Positions 47,020 to 59,883 of a stretch of 64,000 nucleotides of DNA are shown in pieces. The notes below the pieces were generated by a model. The model saw nothing but the letters and a program-made list of their open reading frames with translations, did no database searches and was not told where the DNA came from. Position 1 is the first letter of the stretch. Each line of letters starts with the position of its first letter. Source of the DNA: Citrus sinensis (Eukaryota > Streptophyta > Magnoliopsida > Sapindales > Rutaceae); contig NC_068557.1 in NCBI RefSeq assembly GCF_022201045.2, positions 27,133,501-27,197,500 on the forward strand. The letters run 5' to 3'. The position numbers were made by a program, and so were the translations under genes.

Positions 47020-49554
47020 TCATTTTCCGCAGTTGAAACCATGGCAAACAGAGAGGACTATGATGAGGATCAAGGCAATCAGTATTCCCAAAACAATCAG
47101 CTTGATCTTCATATTTTGCAGCCACATTTTCCTCCGCATTTTGGTCCCCGTACTCCGAAAGTCTTGTGCCTGCAAGTGTTCAATTTTCCAATTAGGAACG
47201 ACTTGCCCTTGTCTATGAGGACATGAAAAGTATCATTGTAATGTTTTCAAACAAATGGCTGAAAACTCAAAAATGGTGGAGATAATATCAAATCACGTGA
47301 TACATTTTACAATGAGGTCATCAATATTAATCATGCAGCAAATCATCTATCCTTTGTGGTATCCAACATGGGAGAGAAAAGGAGGTTCAATGACATTGGA
47401 CTTTGAAGGAAAGCTACAGAGATTTTTGTACTAAAAGTCAAAATGTATGATTTGACCTAAACATAAACTTCAACTGCCATTAACCCTCAGACGGAATAGA
47501 GATTTACTCAATCAAAGTTCTTAAAGTTTTACGTTCAAATTATTATCACACACACACATTTGTAGCGCAAAAGCGAAAAGAGACACTAACCTGCTGATGA
47601 AGGTTCTCAGTCTTATCGACCAGTAGCTCAATCTTTTCCCCCCTATCTAAAACCTGCATCAAAACTCAAGGATGAGTCAGTGATGACTATACCACAACAG
47701 TGACAAACAAGGGATGAAAAGGCATTGAGGTCCAAATAGTCCGTATAAGTCAACAGAATGTACCACACATTATTTTGATTCAATAAGAGGATATTTGCAT
47801 TTTACATAAAAAAGAAAAAATGGAGTTAGTCAACTTTTCCAACATAGAATTTTATCCTAGAAGTGTGCAGTTATCGATCTTTTTGTCGGAACATTATCTG
47901 CTATGCAACTTAAACTACACAGAGATTAAATCGTGCAAATAATTATTAACTGGTTATACATATAATTCTCAAAAGCACAAAAAAACCTTCGTGGCATAAT
48001 AAATATGATTCAAGTGAGGTGCTATAAGATACAAATTAGGGAAATGAAATTTCCAAATTCATGATACTATTCCTAAAACCTCATCAAGAGAAAAACACAT
48101 TTAACAACACCTCTCACCTTCTTGAATGCAATCACATGTGTACATGTTACTTTTCTTAGACATTGAGGAAGGAGAAGCCAAATTGTTTGGCATGCCTAAT
48201 AGCCTGCTTCAATAGAGAGTCTAAAAAGAGAACTAACGACTTGCTACCAATCAGACCTTAAAATGAAAGTATTAATGAGCTGCAGATAGATATAAAGTGA
48301 AATTGTAACTGCATCAGGCTCTCAGCAATCCATTTTCCAATTTGTCACTTATTTTTCTTTAATTTTGAGTTTCTTTGTTTTTCTCCCATGACATTTTCAA
48401 TACAATAATTTTGCAATCTTCCCCCCAGCTTCACTTTTAACTATTTCTAACACAAATAGGAACACTTGTAAAATATTCAATAACTGTAAAAGGCAAAAGG
48501 AAAAGAAAGAATGAACCCAGCATCTAAAAGCAAGTGAGAACAAACTACTGATACATCTATCCTGTAGAAAACCCAACAAATCACTTATGAAACAAACAAA
48601 GCATCCCTACCTTTTCAATATTCTCCATCATAACACCTTTGACTTCTGAAACCTGAGCCTTAACCTTCGCAAGCTTGCTGATCTCCTCAGGATGATCAAC
48701 ACAGTACTGCATAAGTTCTTTCAATTTTGGTCTGCAAAGTATAATATATTAAGCAAACTAGAGTAACAAGAAAATCGTCTGTTCATGGGCTTTAATATCA
48801 GAATCACAACAGAATACCCAAATTCCTTGTTCAGGCCATTGGCAGGAGCCGTGGCAGCCTTTCCACCCCCATATTTGGAAACAAATTCATCCTTGACGCG
48901 CTCCAGAAAAGCCATCGGTATTTGTCTTCCGGACGATTCATCTGCGACCACACAATATGCTGCAACATCGAAATGTCAGCCAACCTACCAACAGAATAGA
49001 AAAGAAAACAACACACAGAGTATACAGCAGATGAACTACGACAGCACGATTTACTCGGAATAGTTAACTATATTTGCAACTAACAAGACAGCGAACGCCC
49101 TCGTAATCTTCTTTCAAGTATCAACATGTAATTACAAGCTAAATACAATAGCAGGCTGCTTCCTGGCAGTTTCGCCGACAGTAGAGTAAGCAAATAAACT
49201 AATCGAAAAGCATAAAAGCGTTATTTAAAATATAACCAAAGATAATCCCTAAGCTATAAAATGACACGAGAGCCACCGCTACCGAACCTGAATCCCCCAA
49301 TTTCTCATAACATATCCACAAATCAAAACGCAAACGAAGTGAGGCAAAGATAAAAGAACATAACTGTAACCATTATCGACGAGATAATTGAAGGTGTGAG
49401 CATCACAGTTGTAGGTGAACTTGTTGTTGGAAGCAGGGAGTTTCTGGAGGCACTGATAGGCTATGGAGTTGAAATTGCCACTGAACTCAGTGTACTCAGC
49501 AAGCACAACATTTCCGCGCGCCACGAAGGCGTAGATCAGCGATTTCTGGCTCAT
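47020..49554 (-). CDS. VAMP72-group R-SNARE (VAMP721/722-like), 221 aa
   Basis: Five exons join in frame: 49365-49554, 48818-48959, 48611-48731, 47591-47653 and 47020-47169. It is a longin-type R-SNARE that drives fusion of secretory vesicles with the plasma membrane and the growing cell plate. The longin domain covers about residues 1-120 ([20 protein letters not shown]; exon 1/2 junction ...VDNGYTYCVVA). The SNARE motif follows at about 130-190 with the zero-layer arginine R155 in [13 protein letters not shown]. The C-terminal anchor is [19 protein letters not shown] and ends CHGFNCGK. The total of 221 residues equals the usual VAMP722 length. The exon 1 donor is the unusual A|GTTATG; the nearby G|GTTACA-type alternative would give a sequence less like the family. 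Confidence 0.95.
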
Positions 49555-49691
49555 TTTGATGAGACTAATTGAGTTGAGTTGAGATGAGATGAGATCTGGG
49601 CTTGTTTTTATTTTTTATTTTGTTTTAAAGCTCCAAGAGGTCTCTCTCTCCTCTCCAATTTTGTTTGTTGCTATGCTTTGCTTTTTTACGC

Positions 49692-49722
<31 letters not shown>

Positions 49723-51698
49723 AAGAGTAAAGTTGGAGGTTTAATGAGGCTTGAGAGAGAGAGAGAGCGGCAGAGAAAGCAAAAGGTGGGTGTAATTGAG
49801 ATTAGAAGCAAAAGTGGGGTCTTATTATTGATGCGGACTTCAATTTCTTGCCTCAATAATATTGAGGATGTGGATGGAGCCACTTTCATTTGGGTGTTCG
49901 TTTTGTGGGCTTCTTTTCACTTGTCTTAAATAAAATCTCCACTTCTATACATTCCTATATATTATAAAATAATAAAAAAATGTATTAAGTACGTTTAGAA
50001 TGATTGGATTAGGAGAAATTAATTATACTTAATAGAAGGTTTAAATTAAGTTTAACTGAATTCACATGTTTGAAATGATTGAGACTATCTTTTATATAAA
50101 TTTTTGGAGCCAAGTTATCATACAACCGGCTATTGTAGCATGGTCCAAATTTTTGTAGATGACATTTTAAATTTCCACTCAATCAGTAGCCCAAAAAAAA
50201 AATTGCTTTGAATATGATGGTAAATTCTATGTAGAGAGAGATTGCCAATAACTTCGTCCTACCCCTTAATTAGTATATGTAAATTACATGCAAATGTTGA
50301 TTCGATGAGATATATTTTGAATGAATTTGCCCTTTACTCAATAAACAAATTTTAAATTGATGGATATAATAATAATCAGCTCACTGAATAGAATAGGGAG
50401 CCTATTATATTGAGGGTGGGGCTATTTGAACAAATTAATTTTCTTTCTACATTATTTTTAATTAAAAATTTTATTACCAATAAATTTTTTGATAAAATTA
50501 TTTAATTAACCTTTCTTCTCTATTCATTATATATTCCTCAATTCTCATCAATTCTTACATATGTTTTCATTTATTTACAAATAATTAGTTTTATTATGGG
50601 TTATCATAAATTAAGAGAAGCAAAACCCATAATTAAAAAATGAATATCAACGAATATTTACTAGTCATAAAAGTTAATGAATATTAAGAAATTAATCTTT
50701 ACTAGTCATAGAAGCTAATGAATATCAAGAAAAAAAAATTGTATATGGAAAGTATGAAATAGAGATTGTGATTTACTAAGAAAGAGAAAAAAAAATTGAA
50801 TTCAAAAGAAAGTGAAATTAATAGTTTAATTTAAAGAATACAAAAATAGGAAGAGACTATGCAATTATGAGTATACAGAGAAAGAGAATAATAAAGGGTA
50901 ATTTTGGTATTTTGAATTATAAACTTTTAGTAATGAATTTATTTTTCTAAAATGAGTGGAGAAATAAATTTAGTGAGTTAGATAACCGTAAAAATCATTT
51001 ATTTTTAAAAATTTGCATAAAGTTCCTAAAAAGTTACTTGTTCATGGACAAATCAAGAAATCACACATTGCATGTGTAGGGTAAACGAGTAAACAATGCA
51101 AGGACTTTATTCGCAATTTCCAATTATGATATTGTTCATCTACAATTTATAAAAACAATAATATATTGAAAGTACAAATTAGGACACACATTCTATTCAT
51201 ACAAAGATAAACGACACATTCCTCGGCTTGGTGGCTCTCCAGTGAAACCCAATCGCCTTGACACATCAACGTGGCACTGTTGCTGATAAGATGCATTGAA
51301 TTAGATAGACGCGCGACACATCTAATAAGTACCCAAACGCTTCCACTTCACATTTCCACTACATTGCAATTGCATTGCCCAGCCTTTACGTTACTCCTCA
51401 CAGAGTCACAGGTCAGTCACGGCATCACAACAATGACCCGTAAAGTAGCTCCAATTTCACATGCAATTTGAATTGCCAACAACCTATATCTTAATTTCGA
51501 GTATCGTCGTCATTGATTCAGGTTTCGTTTGCATATCATGATATATGTAATAGATTAATCAACTATTACATTGTACACATACACCGTATGACACAAACAA
51601 GAATTAATAAGATGTTCAACGTTAATTCTGCTAAGATCTCAATAGAGAGCTACACGGCATACATACATACATATACGGTAAGTGGGTGGTGGACTTCA
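49555..51698. other. Upstream region of the VAMP gene and spacer
   Basis: Promoter and leader of the minus-strand VAMP gene, then AT-rich spacer to the 3' end of the FKBP gene. A (GA)14-type microsatellite lies at 49692-49719, with a shorter one at about 49754-49768; on the VAMP sense strand these read as CT-rich leader or core-promoter sequence. No gene was seen in 50000-51690. Confidence 0.5.
49692..49719. repeat. GA microsatellite in the VAMP upstream region
   Basis: About 14 GA units, 140-165 bp upstream of the VAMP ATG. CT-rich leaders and GAGA-type tracts are common at plant housekeeping promoters. Confidence 0.85.
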
Positions 51699-53465
51699 CT
51701 AATGCCTCAGGCTCACCAGCTCAATATCAAAAATCAAAGTCCCAAGCGTTGAACCTTCTCCATTGGCAAGACGGGTTGGGTTGAAAATGGTGGTAAACAG
51801 CCTCTGTCGATCAAAGAACTGTAGAACAATCAAAAACAGGTGAGTGTAAAGTATGAACAATGTCCCGGAACATGGAGCTAAAATCAGAGTCCACCAAGAC
51901 CACATAAAATATATACCAAATCAAATTGAGTTTATGAATAATCAGGGGAATCTTAAGATAGAAACAAATTCCATATTTTTGTAAATTGGGCTTGAGATTT
52001 CAAAATGAAGAAAAAATGGCTGTTTATAGAAGAGAACAGAGCAGCAGCACAAACAATACAAATACAACAGAGCATAAAGAACAAGGAGAAGAAAAACATA
52101 GTACATACATTAGGAGGTATTGGTTCTTGTGATGTGTTCTGATATCCTTGTGACGGGGGAATTACTACCCGACAGATACCTCCAACTTTCATAGATCTCA
52201 CAGCTGCTTCAATCCCTGGAATCACCTGCTTAGAGTTTCAATTGACAAACTAACATCACAGCATTTTCCAATTTCGTGTTATTAAAATTACCAACCAAGC
52301 TCAACCATTAACAGTTATATATTTATTGTTAAATGTTGATTCTTCCAAGATTTAGGCAAAGAGAATTAATTAGTGAATACACATGTGTATACGCATGCAA
52401 TGAATCCATATCAGAACCGAACAAGACAAGTGAAAAACCCATATGTTAGAGTTGCTACGAGTAGAACCATGACCTATATATATTTTTCTTTTAACTTTTG
52501 AACTTGAAACAGCTAGTTGTTTTCTCCCTGTGGCACCATGTCACTCTTCCCGTTTCACCTAACAATTAGCAAATAGCATTTACAAGAAAATTAGGACTTA
52601 CTTTCCCAGAACCAAGGATGAAGAGAAAAGGAATTGGTTCCCCAGATTGATCTTTGTGATCATACGTAGAGTCAAAGCGCCAGCCCTGTTTAGCAGCCAA
52701 TCTTCCATAGTAGTGTATTGCAACCTTTTCAGATTCAAAGTGCCAATATAATTACGTCTATGTATATCGAGATAAGGAAAGCCGTAAGGGTCAACAAATT
52801 AAGTATGAACAAAAATTAATATTGGGTTTCGGCTGTGTGTGTAAATAACCCAAATCGTTTTTTGTTTAGATCTTCATTGATTCAAATAGACAATAAATGA
52901 TAGCTTCTTTCAAAATCGGGTTTTGGGAAAGCACATAAAAAAACTCCTTCTCTAGAAAGCATTTCAGCAATTATTAACGGCTTCCATAGAAAAGCTCCAA
53001 AAACATTATTGTACTACTATACGAAGAAGTAAAGTAATAAGTGCCTTTGTTTTTCTTAATAAAAATTGAGATAAAAAATTAAAAAATTGATTAGATAACC
53101 TGGTCGCCGTCGACGGGAACCGGACCCCTGCCGAGGCGAAGGTCCAAAGCTTTAACGCCACCGGAATTTGGGAGCTCCAACAACTCAGCAGCAGCAGCAG
53201 AAGAAGAAGCAGAGAATGACGATATCAGTATTTCAAGAGTGGTGGTTACAATTGACACGGTTAGAGCTTCTCTTCTCGTCGATAATAATGAAGAAGAAGA
53301 AGAAGAAGAATTTGCGGTGAGTTTGGGAGTGACAAAACGAATGGTGTGATTGTGGAAAGCATGGACCGACCGTACAGGCGCGAAGCACCGAATCATCGTA
53401 TGATCCCGCTCTCTTCCCTGCCCAGCCCCCTGTATCCACGTGTAGGAAACCAAAAACTTAGCCAT
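51699..53465 (-). CDS. FKBP-type peptidyl-prolyl isomerase, plastid lumen type (FKBP16-1-like), 241 aa
   Basis: Four exons join in phase 0: 53100-53465, 52602-52724, 52109-52225 and 51699-51818. The domain begins after ELLELPNSGGVKALDLRLG and includes VAIHYYGRLAAKQGWRFDST, IPGIEAAVRSMKVGG and GTLIFDIELVS, the FKBP core. The N-terminus is Ser-rich with a twin arginine (STRREALTVSIV) and an Ala-rich cleavage-like site (SSSAAAAE), as in Tat-targeted thylakoid lumen proteins. The start is uncertain: in-frame ATGs at 53492, 53465 and 53396 give 250, 241 or 218 residues. 53492 lies only 7 bp from the tRNA gene, so 53465 or 53396 is likelier. Several aromatic active-site residues of FKBP12 are not obvious, so isomerase activity may be weak, as in many lumenal FKBPs. 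The subtype is from memory. Confidence 0.85.
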
Positions 53466-53498
53466 GCCCAGGCTCACAAATAATAAGAGCAAAATGTT

Positions 53499-53570
53499 CG
53501 CCGTCTGTGGGGATCGAACCCACGACCACGTGGTTAAAAGCCACGCGCTCTACCACTGAGCTAAGACGGC
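53499..53570 (-). tRNA. tRNA-Lys (anticodon UUU)
   Basis: The complement of 53500-53570 folds as a full cloverleaf: acceptor GCCGTCT/AGACGGC (7 bp), D arm GCTC..GAGC, anticodon arm CGTGG/CCACG with loop CTTTTAA (anticodon TTT), T arm GTGGG TTCGATC CCCAC. The next base, the complement of 53499, gives discriminator G, usual for tRNA-Lys. A box TAGCTCAGTGG and B box GGTTCGATCCC are intact. No intron and no encoded CCA. It lies directly upstream of the FKBP gene on the same strand. Confidence 0.97.
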
Positions 53571-55231
53571 CTCACGATATCCTGTTACTGTACATAATAT
53601 ATATTTAATAATATCACATTGTGTTTTATGTTATTTAAATTGGACTATAAATAATCATTTATTGTGTTTGTTATGTCATTTGATTAGATAGTTACTAATT
53701 TATTTTATATATTGTTTTAATCAAAATTATCTCAAATTAATTGTTACACTACATTCTGGAAAGTATATTTGTTCCACATAAACTCATATTTCAAAGTTCT
53801 AGCATTAAAATTTTTCATTAGACGTTTAATATAGCCTAAAAAAATTATAAAGTAATATAAGATATAATCAATATTAAATTAATTTATCAATAAATCCAAA
53901 CAATGAAAAAAAAAAATCTGTAATTTTTTTAACATTTAAGTTGTTTATAGTTTTTAAAGAAGAGTTTACTCAATAATATCATCAACAAATATAATAAGCA
54001 AAATTGGTAACGCATCATCTTTAATAATGTGAACAGTATAGGATAAATTTTCAGCTTTGAAAAAACTATTCCTAGGGATCCCCCAGAGATAGAATTTTCC
54101 AACTATTTGGGATTAGATTGGTGGGCCCATCATTTTATCCCACCTCCGCTTTTTGATACTAAACATAACTACGGATTCTAAATAAAATAAAAATAAAAAT
54201 AATCGAATCCCATAATGTTTAACTATAATCAATCAGAGTCTTAACTTTTCATGTGGTAAGGACAACTCTTTAACTATTACTTTATTTGGTATATATTTAA
54301 GAAATTATAACAATATCTCAAAGTCATCTCAAGTTTTAATTTTATATCAACTAATCATTTTTTTTGTTAACTCTGTTAACCATCATTAAATAATTTAAAA
54401 TAAAAAAACTATTTTAATTTTAGATTCATTTAAGAAGGGAAAAACAACTTTTTAAGAGATTGTAGGTAAAAATTATCTTTTTATCTTAAATTTTTTAACG
54501 ATGATCAATGAAATTATAAGAAAATGATTGGTTGAAATAAAAGTAAAAATTGAAATGATTTCAAAATATTATCAGAAACTCATGGTGCCTACTTGTACTT
54601 TTGATTTTTTTTTTTTTTTATGCTAGGATATAATATCCCATATATATTCCTCACACAAATTTGGTGACATAATATGAGATATAATTTCTTCACTTGAAAT
54701 AAAACATAAATTACATTAATTAGTTTAGTCCTACTATTGTAATTAAGAGATTGGCCTTGTCATAGTCAATTTTAAATATTACTTGTTTGCATCAAATTTT
54801 ATCTATTAGAGTAAACAATTAACTATTCTCATGAGCTTAAGTTTTTGCTTTTGAATTTCTTTCGAGAAAAGCGACTATCCTTCAATTAGATAAACAATGT
54901 ATAATGTCTTGTTTACCTTTCAGAAAACTAAGAAGAAACAATTAGGATGGCTCGTGAGGAGAAAGATAAATATTTTTTAAATTACTTTTAACAATGAGAT
55001 TTCTTTTTTTCTTTTTCTTTTTTTTCATATTACAAGTACGTTGATAATGCCGTTAAAACTATGGATTCGGAGTAAATTTCTTTCCGTTATTTGTGGGACT
55101 AGATTGACAAACATCGAATTTTTGTGATAAATCGGTAAGAATCATAAAAGTTAAAAAAAAAAAAAAAAAAGGCTGTGACAGGAGTTAAAAGTTTGGATTG
55201 AACGCTAATCACAGAAGATTCAAAACAGTCA
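53571..55231. other. Intergenic spacer, no gene seen
   Basis: AT-rich sequence between the tRNA gene and the start of the glycosyltransferase-like gene, which point away from each other. Poly-T at about 54607-54619 and poly-A at about 55153-55170. No repeat family was identified. Confidence 0.5.
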
Positions 55232-57827
55232 ATGTCTTCCTCTTCGTTCCTACCTTCGAGGTCTTCCGCCAGTCAAAGAAGAACAGCACAAGCTTCTGAC
55301 AACCCGAATACTGACGGAACCCATGGTCCGGTTCTGGAACAGGCTCCGACTCCGAAACCCATATTTCAATTCATCGCGCTTGGCCTCATCGTATTCCTTG
55401 GACTCCTCCAGTTCTTACCCGCAACCCATTTCCGTCACCCATCGGATCCTTTTAGAATCTGGGTTCCGTTTAACTCCAATACCTCTGTAAGTCTCTTCCT
55501 TCTCTTCAAATTGTACTTTCCGGGGGCATTTTCATATTTACGCGTATGGTTAATAACAATTGAACCCCTAACATTTACTTTTTTACAAAGCGCAATGTAG
55601 TTTCTTCATTTGCATCAAATAGGTCCCTCTCCTGAATTTTGACCGGGAATATATATAACTTAACTCTAAAGAGTATCTCTGTTATTTCGTTGGAGGTCAG
55701 GAACTACTGGATTCAAATATATAAATGGGTTCTTACTTTAAAAATCATGACAATCCGGAAACGGGACGTTATTACCTCTGTGATGATAATTGAGTTTTTT
55801 AACTCTTGTCTAGTTGGTTATTGGGTTACTTCGGTAAAAAGTTATCATTATTGTCACTTAATTAATCATGTGATGTTTAATGTTAACAACTTTCCAGATA
55901 AATTTTATAGTTAATATAACCAGTAATGTTTCGACAACAGAAATTTATTAATAACATTCTATAATTAATCACTTTAACAAAAGTTTATTGTTGTTAATTT
56001 GACTTTCCACATGGCTAGTTTGATCTAGCTATGGTTATAACACTGGAATGTAAAGAAGCAGAAGAATCCTTTCGAGAGAAGAAAATGCTAACTTGCCGTT
56101 CCGTTTGATAGTTTAGCAAGACGAGAGATTCTGGTGATCGAAATTCTGGTTCCATCTCCTCCATTAGCCAAGATGATGGAATGGTGCACATTGTGTCATG
56201 GATGCAGTGTCTGGACCTTCGGTTGCTTGCAGTTCTTGTCAACTCAACTCTATCAGGCTCAAGGTTTGGTTGACAAATATATGTCTGGTTGTCCATTTTA
56301 CATACCAAGTCGTGAATTTGGCTTTCATGTAATCTTCTCTTCGGTGGACTGAAATTTTTAAAATTTCAAAATCTCTTAACAGTAACATCTTTTGAAATGT
56401 AATTTCACTTGGTGGGTACACATATGAAAACATATTTCTGCAATTTATTGATGACCGAAACCAATGTTGATGTTACTCATTCTCATTTCTTCTTCAATAT
56501 CCAGATATCCAGATCTACTTCACTTCCACCTTTTTGTCCCAAAAGGGAGCGAAGACATGGTATCCTTTTATAAGCTGAAAGTATTATTTCCGCATTCAAA
56601 CCTTGAATTTCACGGGTAAGCCATTGCTTTTTCAAATATTTTCACTTGCAAAGCCCATCTCTTAGTTCTGATATTTCATAACTATAGGCAGGAGGAAGTA
56701 AAAAAAGTGATTAGGACTGCTAGCACTGGAGTAAAATATTCTGTTCAGAATATTGAGGAAATAGTACCTTTTGTTATAGCGAGCGTTCACCAGTCATTGA
56801 GTAAATTCATTTACATGTCACCCAGTGTAATTGTGAAGGTTAGTTTCCTTTGCCCTCTAGTTTAAGGGCATGACTATGTTCATAGTTTATCATTTTCTCC
56901 TGGATATGGTTTGAGACAATAGCAATGATTTTTTTTTTCCTTTTTGCGTCCAACCACGACACAAATAGAGTTGCTGCAAAATTTTTATGAAATCTTTTAT
57001 TAATCTTTTAGACTCCCTCTCTCTCATGAAACAACACAAAGTTAGATACAAACTTGCTGCTGCGTCAGATGCCTCAGCCTTTCTTAGTTTCTCTTAACTT
57101 GATATTTCTTGTTAGCACTTGGGAATTCTCTTGTTAGCACTTGATATCTCTTTTATTACCATCTTACTTTTGTTGTTGTCTCTGTTTACCGAGTTGATGT
57201 CAATCAGACCTTTAATGGATTTTACTGCTGCTGCAGGGGAGAGTTGAAGAATTAATTGGCATTGACTTGAGCAATTATGCTATTGCAGCTGCTGACGACT
57301 GCTCTGAAAGATTAAACAGCTATGTTAATCCGGATGTGCTGGATGCTATCCAGAGATCAGCATCACAGCCTTGGGTTTCTGGGAAGCCTTATGCAGTGAA
57401 TTCTTGTATGCCAGACTTAGGCATGCTTTTGATTGATGCTAGGAAATTGGAAAAATATATTCTTGAGGCTTTCCTATGGTGGAAAAAAGTTATAAATCAG
57501 AGAGACAGGTATCTAACTTTTCTGTCACAGTTGAATTCTGAACTGTATTATCATTGCGTTGAAAATAATTATGGGTTCATTTGCAGGAGCATTGGAAGAA
57601 GTCCTGCCATTGCATTGGCACTTTACGACCGATACCTCAAGCTTTCTAGTTCATGGTTGGTCACTGACTCGACATCATCAGTAGTCAATAAGAGCTTGGC
57701 TATCCGTTATGATGGACCCATGACTGCTTGCTCTGAATTTGGTGATGGTGCGAATATGGAACCAGCTCGTGGTGATCTCTGGAAACAGCATCTTCCATCA
57801 TTGTTTTATCAAATGGTGGGAAGGTAG
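55232..57827 (+). CDS. GT8-like type II membrane glycosyltransferase without a visible DxD motif, 393 aa
   Basis: Six exons join in frame: 55232-55486, 56112-56263, 56505-56615, 56688-56838, 57237-57508 and 57587-57827. A Ser-rich cytosolic tail precedes one membrane anchor at about residues 45-62 (FIALGLIVFLGLLQF), as in Golgi enzymes. The lumenal part reads MVHIVSWMQCLDLRLLAVLV, then FHLFVPKG, KLKVLFPHSN, and later EELIGIDLSNYAIAAADDC and CMPDLGMLLIDARKLEK. These follow the order of GT8/galacturonosyltransferase-like enzymes. However, where those enzymes have YLDxD, this protein has FIYMSPSVIV, and I see no C-terminal HxxGxxKPW. Either it is a diverged clade with another mechanism or it is inactive. 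Exon 6 could extend by splicing at the GTAGAA after MVGR, so the C-terminus is uncertain. Intron 5 (78 nt) is in frame and stop-free. Confidence 0.6.
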
Positions 57828-59883
57828 AACTTCATTTGCCCACTTGTCGCAGAAAATGAAAGGTTTGAATGAAGTCTTGTCTCTAAATCAAAGCTTTGTG
57901 TGTCCTTCAGTGCCAAATGTTGATCTAAGCAAGTACATAATATGCAGTTTACGGTCATTATCCATAAGCAAATTAAAATGTCTTTCTTTTAATTTTCAGG
58001 GCTTTAAGTTATATAATCACTACTGTTTAGAAATGCATATACGTAATTGCATCTTCAGATCTTTAATCAATCACATCTTAATGTCAAAGTCTACTGATTA
58101 CTCATTGTAGATTTCTTAAGCCTTGAGTTGGTAAGTGAAATCATTCATGCTAAGGCAGTTTCATATGAAGTCGACAAATCTAGTGTTCTTCCTCCCAGGT
58201 CAAGTCCCTGCAACGAGAGATTTTAATAAGGTTTTAAAATAAAGCTGGCTGTATAAGTATTTCCCTAAAAAAAATCAGACGCCATTATGCAGGCAATTTC
58301 TCCGGCTGTACACAATGAACGTAAAGTATGATTATAATAATTCCCGTTCTACGAGTCGGCTCTACTATGAACATATAAAAATATATGCTCATTGTGAGGG
58401 GTGGTGCCTTATATCGCCATTTCTGTATATTCCAATTGATTGACTCCTTATCAATATTTTATTATTCATTTAGAAAATATTAGTCGTTTAGAAATTTGGC
58501 AAGGCCATGCAAGCCCATATCATGTGTATTTCCGAAGTTTGTTTGTATTTCTGTATTCGGCAAACTCAATGTATCAGTCTATGACAACTTACTGAAGCGG
58601 CCAAAAATGAACCAAAGTTGGTTAGATTCGTAAATTGAAAACGACCACTGTGTTGATCTCTTTGATTTACTCGCTTCAATGGACTCTCCGTAATCCGTAC
58701 TGACAGTTATCTTATTAACTTCATCCGCACAGGCGCACAGCAACAAAGCTGTGAATAATCGGATTGCAACGTGTGGTAGTGTTCCAACTAATAACGTGAT
58801 CTTTATCATTACTTTCTATATTTTTATTTGTAATCCACGATCCAAAGTTACCCATTTTGCCACGATCATCATATTCCATGAAGATACGTTAATCTTGATG
58901 ATACCCACACGGCATAAATCATCAAGAACAAAGCAAGATTGACAACATAATAATTTTTTCTTTGGGGATTAGCCCTACTTAAACGTTTCGTTATGATTTT
59001 CAATTCTCGAAAGTAGAGACACAAGGGCACAATGTGGAGTTTGAATTCTTACTAATTTGAGAACTGTTTACTTCAGTGATTGAGAAAATCAACTTGAAGC
59101 ACTTAAAAGTGTTAACGACAAGGGAAAAAAGAAAAAAAAAAAAAAAGGAAAGAAGAAAACCTCATTAGTTAAACTTTGAGTTCGGATAATATTTAGTTAA
59201 AGATATATGACAAGCTTAGACGAGCTCAGATAAGGAAATAATTCGAACTTGGAATTAAATGGATTGGCATGGGCTTACTTGAATATGCAGTTTCCAAAAG
59301 TATTGCGCATTGTTTGGTTTTACATAAAATGAGTAAGGCTGTTGATGGGAATTATTAATGTTGCATGAATTGCGGTGCGGCTAATGGAAGGCCTGCAGGA
59401 CTCAGTGGCATGGAGGAAATGCAGGTAACCTCATAGATTGACCTATAATCACTTGTTGGGTTTCCCTTTTTCTTCCTTTTCAGTTTGTTTTCTTAAATTG
59501 TACAAGCTTAGTGAGTGCTTCAAGCTGCTGAGAAAACAACACTAATTAAAAGAAAAGAGAGAGATATAAAATCAGCATCAAAAGTATTTCAAGTGCTTTG
59601 AAATATATGGAAAACAGTCCAGAAATGATAGTTTTCATTTGTCAGTTCTGCTTGTGGATTTTTTTGAATCCACACAATTGAGCTTGCAAGTAGTAGACAA
59701 TGACAATCTCCAAGTTCTAGGTCTAATTCAAGAGTATTCAGTTGCTGGTGATAAAATTAGTAATAATAACAGATTTTCCAAACATATTGGCCAATATATA
59801 AAATTATGTTGTTTGGGTGATTTGATTGCGATAGTGCAGAGAAGCTCTTTTCAGCATTTGCTAAAATTTGATTTTGCCGGCAG
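57828..59883. other. Spacer between the GT8-like gene and the P4-ATPase fragment
   Basis: Contains the 3' UTR of the GT8-like gene and about 1.8 kb with no recognisable gene. A-run at about 59130-59147. The ORF at 59639-59893 shows no similarity to the P4-ATPase region that should precede the next feature. Confidence 0.5.

Noticed and set aside
51699-53465. FKBP18 assignment
   Set aside because: The LPNSGGVKALDLR and FFDRQRLFTTIFNPTRLANG blocks recall FKBP16-1 more than FKBP18; left without a gene symbol because it is from memory.
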